Positions 1 to 9,111 of a DNA stretch of 64,000 bases are shown here, piece by piece. The notes under the pieces are model-generated. The model had not been told where the DNA came from. It did not search any database and saw nothing but the letters and a program-made list of their open reading frames with translations. Within the stretch, counting starts at the first letter, position 1. Each line of letters starts with the position of its first letter. Both the position numbers and the translations under genes were made by a program. This DNA is from Dyadobacter sp. CECT 9275 (lineage in GTDB: Bacteria > Bacteroidota > Bacteroidia > Cytophagales > Spirosomataceae). The stretch lies in NCBI RefSeq assembly GCF_907164905.1, contig NZ_CAJRAF010000002.1:3100001-3164000 (forward strand), read 5' to 3'.

Positions 1-146
1 AAAAACCCATCGGAATCCTTATATAAACATAACACCTGCTTGGCGCTGAGCCCGTCCTGCCATTTCAGATTTTGAAATATGGTTTGAGCTGACAGCAGTT
101 CAGATACCAAACAAAACAATATGAATATAGAAACCCTGCAACGCAT
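1..146 (-). CDS. N-terminus of a two-component-type propeller sensor protein (partial, cut by the window start)
   Basis: Reading the minus strand from an ATG at 146 gives an open frame of 48 codons that runs off the window. Residues 1-21 form a secretion signal (a basic start, then a long hydrophobic stretch ending in LLSAQ). The mature start reads QNLKWQDGLSAKQVLCLYKD followed by SDGF. The spacing of DGLS, V and D-x-x-GF matches the first repeat of 'two-component regulator propeller' domains, which form the periplasmic sensor part of hybrid histidine kinases or LuxR-type proteins in Bacteroidota. The output domain lies outside the window, so the exact class cannot be told. Confidence 0.6.
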   Translation of the reverse strand, partial: MRCRVSIFILFCLVSELLSAQTIFQNLKWQDGLSAKQVLCLYKDSDGF

Positions 147-765
147 ATTATTAAGTGAATACCTCAAACTTTTACTCTCAGCAACAGAACTCGTATAAGT
201 TACTAATGAATTGCCACTCCGGCTGCGCAAAATAGCAAATTCATGATGTGCAGTTATGTAAATAGCACATTAATGGGCAGAAAGTTTTCATTGAATTTCC
301 AAACGGTATGTTCGGGAAAGCCTGCGGAAACAAAAAGGGTTACAACGGTACGAAAGGGTATCCGGCAACTTAGGTACATATCATGCCGTTTGATATCTCA
401 GCTAACCGTTCGGTCAATGCTTTTGGGAAATCAACGGCCAGGCTTGAAATTCGTATCCGTTTCCAAAATGTATGTCTTGGTTATCAAATTGTTATATACA
501 AAAGTACAACCTAAGGTATACGCTGTTTGGTTTAAGTCCTAATCTGTTTTCGCCATGAAAAATATTTTATTGTCGGGCCTGAGCGTCTGTTACCGCGCCT
601 CAGATTATGCCTGGAAACTCATACTGATCATGCAGCCCTGAACTGAGGGTCCAAAAGAAAAATTAAAGGGTTAGTGGGTACTATCTATAATCCCGGTTGT
701 TTTGAACAGCCGGGATTTTTGTTATACCATTCTAAGGATCCGATACTTATAAATCGACAGCCGGA
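147..765. other. Intergenic stretch without a convincing gene
   Basis: This 619-base stretch separates the propeller-sensor start from the helicase stop. The plus strand has an open frame at 243-542 (99 codons, rich in Lys, Arg and Val, no recognisable motif) and a 28-codon frame at 555-641. Neither resembles a known family. The only clear structure is the terminator-like hairpin near its right end. The promoter of the leftmost gene should lie in the left part, but I see no convincing -33/-7 pair. Confidence 0.5.
689..720 (+). terminator. Intrinsic terminator, plus-strand orientation
   Basis: An 11-pair stem, AATCCCGGTTG (689-699) with CAGCCGGGATT (707-717, one T-G pair), encloses a 7-base loop. 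On the plus strand it runs directly into a T-tract. The minus-strand side lacks a T-tract, so the hairpin is oriented to end a plus-strand transcript. It could still act as a weak 3' end for the helicase gene. Confidence 0.6.
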
Positions 766-2685
766 TTATACCATATACTCCCAAGCGCTGTGATATGCCC
801 CGTGTTTCTCAGCGTATTCAATAAATCCCGCATAAAAATCCAGCTGCGAAAGTGTTCCGCTGTCGCCGATGACGACCAGTTTCTTTCGGGCGCGGGTCAT
901 GGCAACGTTCATTCTCCGGATATCTGAAAGAAACCCGATGGCCCCTTCGGTATTGCTGCGGGTCATGCTGATGTACACAACATCCCGTTCCTGCCCCTGA
1001 AAACTGTCGATGGTGTTCACCGATATCTTGCTCACGTAGGGCTTCAAATCAGGTGAATGATCCAGCTGTTCCTGTAAAATCCCGATCTGCCTTTTATAGG
1101 GTGATATCACCGCAATGGTCGGAAAACCGGAAAGGATATCATGCTCCGCTGGAATTGAGCCGACGATATCAGAAACTAACTGCGACAGATGTTTAAATAA
1201 AAAAACCGCTTCCTCTGGGTTGGTAGAACTGGTCCCGTCGGGTTTTTCCTCAAAACCGCAGCCAGCAGTATCCACAAATGCCAGCGGCATGTCACCCGGA
1301 AACAGTACGCGCGTCCTGACGGCCTCATTCGCCCTCAGTTTATGATGGTAAAAAATCCTGGATGAATATCCCATTATTGCCTCATTCATGCGGTATTGCT
1401 CATCGAGCAGCACCACCGATTCCGGATGATGCGCCACACATTTTTCCAGCAAGGTTACAGCAAGCCCGCTCCTGGCTGCCTCGTCTGACTTGATCGTTGG
1501 CGGAAGCTGGCAATGATCCCCGGCCAGAACCACTTTCTTCGATTTTAGTAAAGGAATCCAGCAGGCGGGTTCCAGCGCCTGCCCGGCCTCGTCGATCACT
1601 ACGGTTTTGTACTGAATGTCTCGCACCGTATAATGATTGGCTCCCACCAGCGTGGCAGTGATTACCTGCGCCCGGGATACCAGATCTTCAATAATATAGT
1701 TTTCAGTAGCGGTAACATCTTTCATGATCCGGTGCGCCTCCTCAAACAGCGCTTTGCGTTGTTCCCGTTCTGCTTTTCCGAAACTGCGTTTATATTTATG
1801 CGCCATATTCTTGAACTCATTTGCCTGCTTCTTAAGGCTCCTGATATCCTTGAACCGGGCATGTCCGGAAATCTGATAGTCGAGTGTAAGCGACGTGAGC
1901 CTTTCCGACACCCGCGCCGGATTTCCAACCCGCAGTACACTCAGTCCTTCATCCGAAAGCTTTTCACTCAATAAATCAACGGCAGTATTACTTGGAGCTA
2001 CCACGAGGATCTGCTGGTGTTCCGTTTCCACCAGGGCTTTGATCGCCTGCACCAAGGTGGTGGTTTTCCCTGTTCCTGGCGGGCCATGCACGATTGCCAG
2101 CTCGTTAGCCCGAAGTATTTTTTCAACAGCCTGCTGCTGGGAGGCATTCAGTTTTGGGGCATGAAAGAGGGGAATATCTTTTTTGAAAGTAGGGGCTTTT
2201 TCGCCCGTCAGAATTTTAACCAGCCTCCCTTCCTCTTCCTTAGTGCCCAATTCCGCAGCTTTTTTCAGCGCGGAATTCATTTCATCATAACTGTTGTCAT
2301 CAAACAACAGGTCAATCCCCAGTTTGCCATCGCGTGCCCAGTCAGGAAGCTCATCGGTACGGAGGGTGATTTTTAAACGATTGCCGTTCTGGTGGGTAAT
2401 CGTGCCTTCCACTTTATCCTTTTTAGGATCATGATTGGAAAAAAGTGCTGCCGGTGTACCAAAACGCATCTGATGGGAAATATCCTGATGTGTTGTCCTT
2501 TCCACTTCCACCGTCAGGTAATCACCCCGGCTCATCTCTGAGCCCCGGATCGCAATAGGATACCAGGCCAATCCTGCGGCGCGGCGATCCGAAACAGAGG
2601 TGCTTTCAGTTAATTTGAGATAGGAGCGTTTGTCTTCTTCCCGCTCGATTTTCAGCAGATCAAGCTGCCTTTTAAAATAATCCAT
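766..2685 (-). CDS. AAA superfamily 1 DNA/RNA helicase, UPF1/SMBP2-like
   Basis: 639 residues. An N-terminal beta-rich region (about 1-170) precedes a helicase core. Walker A is GPPGTGKT at 201-208. A DEAG Walker B box (VVIDEAGQALEP) is followed by a GDHCQLPP motif, and the C-terminal half has the SF1 signatures DEQYRM, VNTIDSFQGQERDVV and NVAMTRARKKLV. This is the layout of the IGHMBP2/UPF1-type helicases that bacteria carry as single-domain cytoplasmic ATPases, probably acting on nucleic acid with 5'-3' polarity (family knowledge). The gene stands alone between the sugar-acid locus and an empty stretch. Its physiological role is unknown. Confidence 0.9.
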   Translation of the reverse strand: MDYFKRQLDLLKIEREEDKRSYLKLTESTSVSDRRAAGLAWYPIAIRGSEMSRGDYLTVEVERTTHQDISHQMRFGTPAALFSNHDPKKDKVEGTITHQNGNRLKITLRTDELPDWARDGKLGIDLLFDDNSYDEMNSALKKAAELGTKEEEGRLVKILTGEKAPTFKKDIPLFHAPKLNASQQQAVEKILRANELAIVHGPPGTGKTTTLVQAIKALVETEHQQILVVAPSNTAVDLLSEKLSDEGLSVLRVGNPARVSERLTSLTLDYQISGHARFKDIRSLKKQANEFKNMAHKYKRSFGKAEREQRKALFEEAHRIMKDVTATENYIIEDLVSRAQVITATLVGANHYTVRDIQYKTVVIDEAGQALEPACWIPLLKSKKVVLAGDHCQLPPTIKSDEAARSGLAVTLLEKCVAHHPESVVLLDEQYRMNEAIMGYSSRIFYHHKLRANEAVRTRVLFPGDMPLAFVDTAGCGFEEKPDGTSSTNPEEAVFLFKHLSQLVSDIVGSIPAEHDILSGFPTIAVISPYKRQIGILQEQLDHSPDLKPYVSKISVNTIDSFQGQERDVVYISMTRSNTEGAIGFLSDIRRMNVAMTRARKKLVVIGDSGTLSQLDFYAGFIEYAEKHGAYHSAWEYMV

Positions 2686-2813
2686 TCACAAATTTAACGG
2701 GATATTTCTATGAGCCGGTAACGTTCGTTCAAACAATACAGATTTGAAAGTACTTCCGGCTCCCTTATCCACCCGAAAAGATTTCTGGTATCAGCTGAAA
2801 AGTATATTTTAAT

Positions 2814-4109
2814 CTATCCGAGGTCTTCCAAAGTTAGTTTTTTCGATTTTCGAGTTAATAAATGGATGATCAGCCAGGCGACCAGGTAGGTAAATCCGCA
2901 GATCGTAAATAGAATATTATATCCCCCGGCAAGATTGCCCGTTGCCTTATAACTATCCAGCAGGCTCCCAACCAGCATCGGGAAAAGAATACCGCCCACC
3001 GCTCCGGCCATTCCGCCGATCCCGACTACTGAACTTACCGCCTGCTTGGGGAAAAGGTCCGACGGCAACGTAAACACGTTGGTAGCCCAGGCCTGATGCA
3101 GCGCGACCGCAAAGCTGATAAGCCCTACCGCCACCCATACGTCACCCGCAAACTGTATTAAAATGACGGATAACTCCAGAAAGGCGAAGGCCAGCAAAAC
3201 TGTCTTCCGGGCCTTTACGGTTTCCCAGCCTCGCTTGATCAGCAGGGATGAAAACCAGCCTCCGCTGATACTCCCGATGGTGGTAGCCGTGTAAATCAGC
3301 ATCAGCTCCAGACTTGGTTTTTTAAGGTCAAGATTGAAGGTAGAAGCAAAATAAGAAGGCAGCCAGAACAGGAAAAACCAGTAAATGGGGTCAATAAGCC
3401 CTTTTCCTGTGATGTAAGCCCAGGTCTGCGGAAATGTAAAAAGCCTGATCCAGCTGACATTATTTGTCTCCGCCTGCTCAGGTTCCTGCCCCGATACGAT
3501 ATATTCATATTCTTCCTTTGAAAGCCGTTTTTGCCTGGCCGGTACGTCGTAAAGCCACAGCCAGAATATCAGCCACACAAAACCCAGGCCTCCCGTGATC
3601 CAGAATACTTCCTGCCAACCAAAATGAACCAGTATCCATGGCACAATCAGCAACGCAACCACCACACCAATACTTGTACCTGCGTTGAACAAGCCCGTTG
3701 CCAGTGCTCTTTCTTTTTTGGGAAACCATTCAGCCACTGTTTTGACTGCCGCCGGATAATTACCAGCTTCTCCCAAACCAAGGCCCACGCGCGCAATTCC
3801 AAAACCAAAGGCTCCCTTGGCAAGCGCATGCAGCATACCCGCGATGCTCCAGAAAATAACCGTGGCAGGGTACCCCACTTTCGTTCCGATCTTGTCGATC
3901 AGCCAGCCAAAAAACAAAAGCCCGATGGCATAAGCAGCCGTGAAGGCCATAACGATTCTTGCAAAATCGGTTTCCGACCAGTCAAATTCCTTTTCAAGAA
4001 TGGGTTTGAGCAGGCCGATGATCTGCCGGTCCAGGTAGTTAATAGTGGTGGCTGCGAAAAGCAGGGAAACAATAATCCAGCGGTAATTCCTGATTTTAAT
4101 AGCGGTCAT
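2814..4109 (-). CDS. MFS transporter of the hexuronate/sugar-acid (ExuT-like) group
   Basis: 431 residues with about twelve hydrophobic segments and the NYLDRQ motif in the first one, typical of the anion:cation symporter family (ExuT, GudP, DgoT). A central cytoplasmic loop of charged residues (about 195-225, RQKRLSKEEYEY) separates two six-helix halves. The start overlaps the end of the aldolase gene by 14 bases, so the two are probably translationally coupled. Given its neighbours it most likely imports an aldonate or its 2-keto-3-deoxy product from the periplasm by proton symport. The substrate itself is inferred from context. Confidence 0.85.
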   Translation of the reverse strand: MTAIKIRNYRWIIVSLLFAATTINYLDRQIIGLLKPILEKEFDWSETDFARIVMAFTAAYAIGLLFFGWLIDKIGTKVGYPATVIFWSIAGMLHALAKGAFGFGIARVGLGLGEAGNYPAAVKTVAEWFPKKERALATGLFNAGTSIGVVVALLIVPWILVHFGWQEVFWITGGLGFVWLIFWLWLYDVPARQKRLSKEEYEYIVSGQEPEQAETNNVSWIRLFTFPQTWAYITGKGLIDPIYWFFLFWLPSYFASTFNLDLKKPSLELMLIYTATTIGSISGGWFSSLLIKRGWETVKARKTVLLAFAFLELSVILIQFAGDVWVAVGLISFAVALHQAWATNVFTLPSDLFPKQAVSSVVGIGGMAGAVGGILFPMLVGSLLDSYKATGNLAGGYNILFTICGFTYLVAWLIIHLLTRKSKKLTLEDLG

Positions 4110-4746
4110 TGGATGAAAGTTTATTGATATACTGCTGAATATGATTCCTTAGCCCCTCCCAGTTTTTCTGCTGAATAAGCTGTTTGTCAAATAATTGCCC
4201 TCCTATACCGTAGCCGTCTGCACCGGCTTTTTTAAATTCCAGAATATTATCCAGGCTTACACCGCCGGTAGGAAGTACTTTAATGTTGTTCAAAGGTGCT
4301 TTCAGATCCTTGATAAAGGCGGGCCCGAGTGACGTTGCCGGATATATTTTAACCATGGAAGCTCCCAGCGACCATGCATGATAAATTTCGGTTGGCGTGT
4401 AAGCGCCCGGGAAAATCGGGATACCTTTTTTGACACAGGATCTGATCACTTTTTTATTGATGATCGGAGTAACAATAAACTGCGCTCCAGCTTCCAGAGC
4501 CGCTTCCAGATCTTCCTTCGAACATACCGTACCCGCTCCGATATTAAGACCACTGTGCTCATTTTCGATAGCATACTTAATTATTTCTGCGGCACCCCGG
4601 GTATTCATGGTGATCTCAATTGTAGTGAGGCCTGCTTCCCTGCAAACCGGGAGGATCTGTCTGATATCCTCCAGACCGATGTTACGAACGATACCTACAA
4701 TGGGTACTTTCTCAAATAATTCCCATGAAAATTTCTTATTACTCAT
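4096..4746 (-). CDS. dgoA: 2-dehydro-3-deoxy-phosphogluconate/phosphogalactonate aldolase
   Basis: 216 residues, the normal length of the KDPG/KDPGal class I aldolases. The catalytic glutamate lies in TTIEITMNT (Glu44) and the Schiff-base lysine in MVKIYPA (Lys133). The phosphate-binding LPTGGV follows at about 158-163. The enzyme cleaves 2-keto-3-deoxy-6-phosphogalactonate or -gluconate to pyruvate and glyceraldehyde 3-phosphate in the cytoplasm. Its ATG shares one base with the kinase stop (TGATG), and its 3' end overlaps the transporter. The adjacent DgoK-type kinase and galactonate dehydratase favour the galactonate pathway, although the enzyme could serve the glucose isomer too. Confidence 0.88.
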   Translation of the reverse strand: MSNKKFSWELFEKVPIVGIVRNIGLEDIRQILPVCREAGLTTIEITMNTRGAAEIIKYAIENEHSGLNIGAGTVCSKEDLEAALEAGAQFIVTPIINKKVIRSCVKKGIPIFPGAYTPTEIYHAWSLGASMVKIYPATSLGPAFIKDLKAPLNNIKVLPTGGVSLDNILEFKKAGADGYGIGGQLFDKQLIQQKNWEGLRNHIQQYINKLSSNDRY

Positions 4747-5750
4747 CAGGTTGCTTTCGAGGTTAAAAACTTGTTCTGAAAAATTGTAGCCTGCCCGGCA
4801 ATGGTTGCTTTATGAACAAAATCAGACGGAACTTTCAGTACCCGGTTGGCCAATCCAAGGATATCCATAGCAGTATTGTACAGATCAGACAACTGACTGC
4901 CTCCGCATAATACCAAAGGTCTCCGATCGTTTTCATCCGCAAGATAGCTCAGTTCCGAACCTATCAGCAAACCGCTCATATAAAACGAATTGGCACTTTT
5001 ATCCAATTGCGAAAACAAATGATTGATTCTGACTGTGAACATTTTCTGCAGCAAGGGAGAGGAACTGCCATCCCTTACGCCCTGGATAAAAGCATCCCTA
5101 TCTTCTTTTCTCCACGCCGACTGATGAAATGGTTCAACAGAGTCTTTCAGGATACTGTGTTTGGTCAGGAGCTCGTATACCTCACCTGTCATAAAGGTTT
5201 TAAAATCCACCAATACGTTATTCCTGATATAATTATGTTTGGAATGTGTTCCGGGTAAAATCACAACGGTTTCTTGTTCGGCCGGAATTTCTATTAACCC
5301 GCTGAGTCCGATCAGCTGGGTTTCCTCTCCGCGCATGACATCGGTATCCGTTTTGAGGCCCGATACCAGAATCATCTCGTGCGGGAAGTCCACGGTAGCG
5401 CTCACTCTTAGAAAATTAAGCTCCTCCGCATTCAGCGAAAAAGGTAATGATGTATAGGGGACATCAGCCATACCGATCGATGAAGAGGCCATTCCCGAGA
5501 CAACCAGCGGTATTCCCTCCGGATTAAAACCCTGCTTTGAAGCCAGGGTATCGATCTGCTGCTTTAAGCATTTACAGAAAAATGCCATTCTTGATAATCC
5601 CCCCCATTCGGGCTGTTTCCACGCTATGTTGGTTTTGGCTATACCATCCTGGCTCATTAATTCTCCGACCACCCTGCCGCTGGTCACGTTGATCAACCGC
5701 AGCCGAAACGAGGTAGTACCCCAATCACAGCCTAATAGAAAATTCTCCAT
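4746..5750 (-). CDS. dgoK: 2-dehydro-3-deoxygalactonokinase
   Basis: 334 residues from the ATG at 5750, where the protein begins MENFLLGCDWGTTSFRLRLI with the phosphate-1 motif of this kinase family. An upstream in-frame ATG (5783) would add 11 residues without family likeness. It phosphorylates 2-keto-3-deoxygalactonate with ATP, feeding the aldolase encoded next. Other family-like segments are VVILPGTHSKHN and PLVLCGGSQLSDLY. It lies 39 bases downstream of the PQQ dehydrogenase and ends in a TGATG overlap with dgoA, giving a compact three-gene catabolic tail with the transporter. Confidence 0.88.
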   Translation of the reverse strand: MENFLLGCDWGTTSFRLRLINVTSGRVVGELMSQDGIAKTNIAWKQPEWGGLSRMAFFCKCLKQQIDTLASKQGFNPEGIPLVVSGMASSSIGMADVPYTSLPFSLNAEELNFLRVSATVDFPHEMILVSGLKTDTDVMRGEETQLIGLSGLIEIPAEQETVVILPGTHSKHNYIRNNVLVDFKTFMTGEVYELLTKHSILKDSVEPFHQSAWRKEDRDAFIQGVRDGSSSPLLQKMFTVRINHLFSQLDKSANSFYMSGLLIGSELSYLADENDRRPLVLCGGSQLSDLYNTAMDILGLANRVLKVPSDFVHKATIAGQATIFQNKFLTSKAT

Positions 5751-5789
5751 AGCCAGGTTATATTTAAAAATGCCATTAATCAAAACTTA

Positions 5790-8009
5790 TCAGGGAAGGG
5801 CAAAGGCAATATAGCTTCCGCCCGGCTCGAGTCCATATCTGGTTCCACCGGCAGCAATAGCAATATATTGTTTACCATTCACCATGTAGGTAACAGGGGT
5901 AGCAAAGCCACCTGCAGGAAGTTTATACTCCCAGACAATCTTACCGGTAGCGGTGTCAAAAGCCCTCATCTTCTCATCATAGGTTGCGGCAATGAACAGC
6001 AAACCACTGGCCGTTACCACCGGCCCGCCATGGTTTTCAGTACCGGTCTGAGGTACTCCCTTTTTCATCAGTTCAGGAAACTCTCCGAAAGGAACTTTCC
6101 AGAGATATTCCCCTGTATTCAGGTCTATGGCGTTGAGTGTCCCCCAGGGGGCTTTTATGGCCGGATAATTATCCTGATCCCGGAACTGTGTATTCCCATT
6201 ATTAAGGTAAGGCGGTAAATAGGGAAAATCCCCTTTCGCTGTTTTTTCAATTGTTACTCCCGAATTGTGGATATCATTGGATGCCGCTGGCCTTACCGTT
6301 TCAGTATTCATCAGATAGTTGATGAGGGCGTTGCGGTCCTCTTTTGAAATATGCTGAAAAGATGGCATTCGCCCTTTTCCAGTCTCCAGGATGGAGGCAA
6401 TCTGCTCCGCTGACATTCGTTTGCCAATGTTGGTCAGGTCCGGATACGCCTGTGCCGAAGATGCTACCGTTTTTCCGTTTAACCCATGACAGGCTGTGCA
6501 ATTGGTATTAAACAGCATTCCGCCTTTGGTGAGTGGTTTGCCAGAAGCGGCAGGTTCTTTACTGTCCCGCATTTTCAGCCACCAGAGCATATTATTGGCA
6601 TTTACATAAAGAATACCCTGAGGATCAGCAGCATTACCTCCCCATTCTGCCCCACCACCAAAGCCATAATACAAGGTACCTTCCAGGCTTGGCGGCAAAT
6701 ATTTACTGCCCGAGCGGCTATTTTTAAAGCGGTCCAGCACATAGTCTTTGGCTTCGGGCGTACGGTCTGTAATGTCCGCTTCCGTCAAAACCTGATTAGA
6801 GAAAGGGGCCGGCTTGGTGGGTACCGGCTGCGTGGGCCAGGGTTTTTCTCCAGGTAATGCCGGCGTTGTCGGAACAGGTACTTCCTTTATCGGAAACAAG
6901 GGTTTGCCGGTATCCCTGTCGAATACAAATACATAACCATCCTTGGTGGTTTGTGCAACGGCATCCACCATTTTGCCTTTGTACCTGACGGTCAGCAAGG
7001 TGGGCGGACATGGGATATCCCTGTCCCAAAGATCATGATGAACAGTTTGAAAATGCCAGATCCGTTTGCCCGTTTCCGCATTCAGGGCGATAACGCAATT
7101 CGCAAAAAGATTTTGTCCGGGACGCGCACCGCCATAAAAATCGGACGAAGGAGAGCCGGTGCCAAGGAAAACAGTGCCCCGTTTTTCATCCACTACCATT
7201 CCTGCCCAGCAGTTAGCTCCGCCCAGTTTCTTGTATGAATCTTTAGCCCAGGTTTCGTAGCCATACTCCCCCGGCAAAGGTATAGTTCTGAACACCCATG
7301 CCAGCTTGCCCGACCGCACATCAAAAGCACGGATATGTCCAGGAAGCGCATCTCCTCCTTCTGACACGGAGGAACCCATGATAATCAGGTTTTTGTAAAT
7401 TACACCAGGAGTAGTGGAGCGTATTGAAAAAGCATTCACATCATACCCCAGTGTTTTTTCGTCTCCCAACCCCTCATGAAGATCCACCTCACCGTTTTTC
7501 CCAAAATCCTGCACCAGCTTTCCCGTTTTGGCGTCCACCGCATACAGGGTTGGCCCCACAGAGTATAAAATCCTTTTATCCTGCCCGTCGGCCCAGTAAA
7601 CTACTCCTCTCACCGGATGAAAACGTGGCCGTTTCCCCGGACTGAGCGGATCAAACTTCCATACCTCTCTGCCCGTTGCCGCATCTATTGCAAATAATTT
7701 AAGCCTTGGCGTAGTTCCGTACATGATGCCGTTAACAACTATGGGCTGGCACTGTACATCCATTCCGCGCTGTGTGGTATCCTTATTTTCCCCGGTATCA
7801 AACTGCCAGGCTACCCTGAGGTTTTTTACATTCTCCTTGTTGATCTGCGTCAGGGGTGAATACCGGTTCCCTGCGCTGTTCCCGCCGTAGGCTGGCCAGT
7901 CTGCTCCATCTCCTTCTCCTGATTTCGGTCTTTCTTTTTCAAAACGTGTGCCGCTACCCAAAAGCAATAGCATTCCTGCACACAGGTATTTCCAATACCA
8001 ATGTTTCAT
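5790..8009 (-). CDS. PQQ-dependent sugar/alcohol dehydrogenase with an internal cytochrome c domain
   Basis: 739 residues. After a hydrophobic N-terminal segment comes a quinoprotein propeller. It has DWPAYGGNSAGNRYSPL (38-54), the QTVHHDLWDRDIPCPP block (321-336) and, near the end, GTENHGGPVVTASG (656-669), all typical of membrane-associated glucose/quinate-type dehydrogenases. Between the blades sits a mono-heme cytochrome c insert with CTACH at 504-508 and a later methionine in GRMPSF (around 546-551). It should oxidise an aldose or polyol outside the cytoplasm and pass electrons through its own heme to respiratory carriers. The substrate is inferred to be an aldose giving galactonate or a similar acid. 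No PQQ synthesis genes are in the window. Confidence 0.85.
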   Translation of the reverse strand: MKHWYWKYLCAGMLLLLGSGTRFEKERPKSGEGDGADWPAYGGNSAGNRYSPLTQINKENVKNLRVAWQFDTGENKDTTQRGMDVQCQPIVVNGIMYGTTPRLKLFAIDAATGREVWKFDPLSPGKRPRFHPVRGVVYWADGQDKRILYSVGPTLYAVDAKTGKLVQDFGKNGEVDLHEGLGDEKTLGYDVNAFSIRSTTPGVIYKNLIIMGSSVSEGGDALPGHIRAFDVRSGKLAWVFRTIPLPGEYGYETWAKDSYKKLGGANCWAGMVVDEKRGTVFLGTGSPSSDFYGGARPGQNLFANCVIALNAETGKRIWHFQTVHHDLWDRDIPCPPTLLTVRYKGKMVDAVAQTTKDGYVFVFDRDTGKPLFPIKEVPVPTTPALPGEKPWPTQPVPTKPAPFSNQVLTEADITDRTPEAKDYVLDRFKNSRSGSKYLPPSLEGTLYYGFGGGAEWGGNAADPQGILYVNANNMLWWLKMRDSKEPAASGKPLTKGGMLFNTNCTACHGLNGKTVASSAQAYPDLTNIGKRMSAEQIASILETGKGRMPSFQHISKEDRNALINYLMNTETVRPAASNDIHNSGVTIEKTAKGDFPYLPPYLNNGNTQFRDQDNYPAIKAPWGTLNAIDLNTGEYLWKVPFGEFPELMKKGVPQTGTENHGGPVVTASGLLFIAATYDEKMRAFDTATGKIVWEYKLPAGGFATPVTYMVNGKQYIAIAAGGTRYGLEPGGSYIAFALP

Positions 8010-8036
8010 AGCATTTTCAAAATGTAAAAGTTGAAG

Positions 8037-9011
8037 CTACGGTTTTGCGTAAAATTCATAGCTGATCTGCCATTTCACCTCTTCTCCCGGTTTTGCAGAA
8101 AGTTTTATATAGGGTTCAGGGCAGGAGGTTGTCGGGCACGACCAGAAAACCAGTTTTTCAATTGGCTTGTCCCCGATAATTTTCACACCTGCTCCTGTTT
8201 TTTTATTCTCTATATTGATATTGTAATCCGATGCCTGATTTCCCAGGCCCTTCACACCACTGGTGAACACATTTTCACCCTTTTCCAACGCTCTTGCATA
8301 AGTGATGGAGTTGCCGGAGGCGTTGGCAATCGTACCAAAACCCTTTCCCTCTGCTGCCACTGTAAAAGGAAATGTAGTGGTGATACCCGGCCCCGTAGGC
8401 TCCTGATCAATCATGAAAAAATTGTGATTATAGGTACTTGTCTCAATGGCCCTGGTTCCTGTATTTTTCAAACTATGCTCCAGTACAAGCTGAGGTTTAT
8501 TTTTAACCAGTCGCACCGTTTTTTTGTAGAGATAACTATAACCCGCCGCATCCTTGAGCTCATGCGTAAATTCAACACGGTCCGGTTTTTTCACAACTTT
8601 CCACTTCCCCGGGTCGGTAATTTCATATTGAGCGGCAAAGAAATAGGGTTTCTCAACGGGCTTCACCAATTTACCTACGCCGATTTTCACAAATTCCTCC
8701 CCTGCTTTTGCCTCATTGTAACCCAGGGCCACAAATTCTTCAACCGGGCCCATGATGGCATCGTGCAGCTTCGGATCATATTCCGTAAACCACTGACCAA
8801 AATAACTATGCCCTTTGTATTCAAGACTATGAATTACCCCTGACCAGTCAAAACGGGTACCCCGGTAATAGCCGGTTTCATTGTCGGGCAAATATAACTT
8901 TGCCGTAATCTGACCATTGGAAATTTCCGTTCCCGGAAAACCTGTATAAAAGGCCGTCAGCACACTCAGCATAAAAAGTACTGCGCAACAAAAAACCCCT
9001 TTTTTCTTCAT
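8037..9011 (-). CDS. Secreted protein with a galactose-mutarotase-like fold
   Basis: 324 residues with a signal peptide (KKK, then a hydrophobic run to about residue 24). The body resembles aldose-epimerase-type beta-sandwich proteins: paired strands, a conserved YNHNFFMID segment, VFWSC and a C-terminal EEVKWQISYEF strand. I do not recognise a named family with certainty. The gene starts just upstream of the PQQ dehydrogenase (27-base gap), so it may interconvert anomers for that enzyme or simply bind sugar. That role is inference from position. Confidence 0.6.
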   Translation of the reverse strand: MKKKGVFCCAVLFMLSVLTAFYTGFPGTEISNGQITAKLYLPDNETGYYRGTRFDWSGVIHSLEYKGHSYFGQWFTEYDPKLHDAIMGPVEEFVALGYNEAKAGEEFVKIGVGKLVKPVEKPYFFAAQYEITDPGKWKVVKKPDRVEFTHELKDAAGYSYLYKKTVRLVKNKPQLVLEHSLKNTGTRAIETSTYNHNFFMIDQEPTGPGITTTFPFTVAAEGKGFGTIANASGNSITYARALEKGENVFTSGVKGLGNQASDYNINIENKKTGAGVKIIGDKPIEKLVFWSCPTTSCPEPYIKLSAKPGEEVKWQISYEFYAKP

Positions 9012-9111
9012 GATGGATGCTGGTTACGGGTTGATCTATTTTATGATCAAAAAAGACTGATACCGGTGGTTTGCTACTTACAGAAATACCAAATGCTTCG
9101 GGCCAAAGTTA

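Noticed and set aside
499..506. TACTTTTG on the minus strand as a promoter for the edge gene
   Set aside because: No -33 element at a fitting distance, and it is over 350 bases from the start codon.
243..542. A 99-codon plus-strand open frame
   Set aside because: No known family, biased basic composition, no signal or motif; probably chance.
2711..2755. Inverted repeat GAGCCGG/CCGGCTC between transporter and helicase as a terminator
   Set aside because: The loop is very long and no T-tract follows.
3531..4127. Long plus-strand frame opposite the transporter and aldolase genes
   Set aside because: It is antisense to two well-supported genes and has no recognisable protein features.
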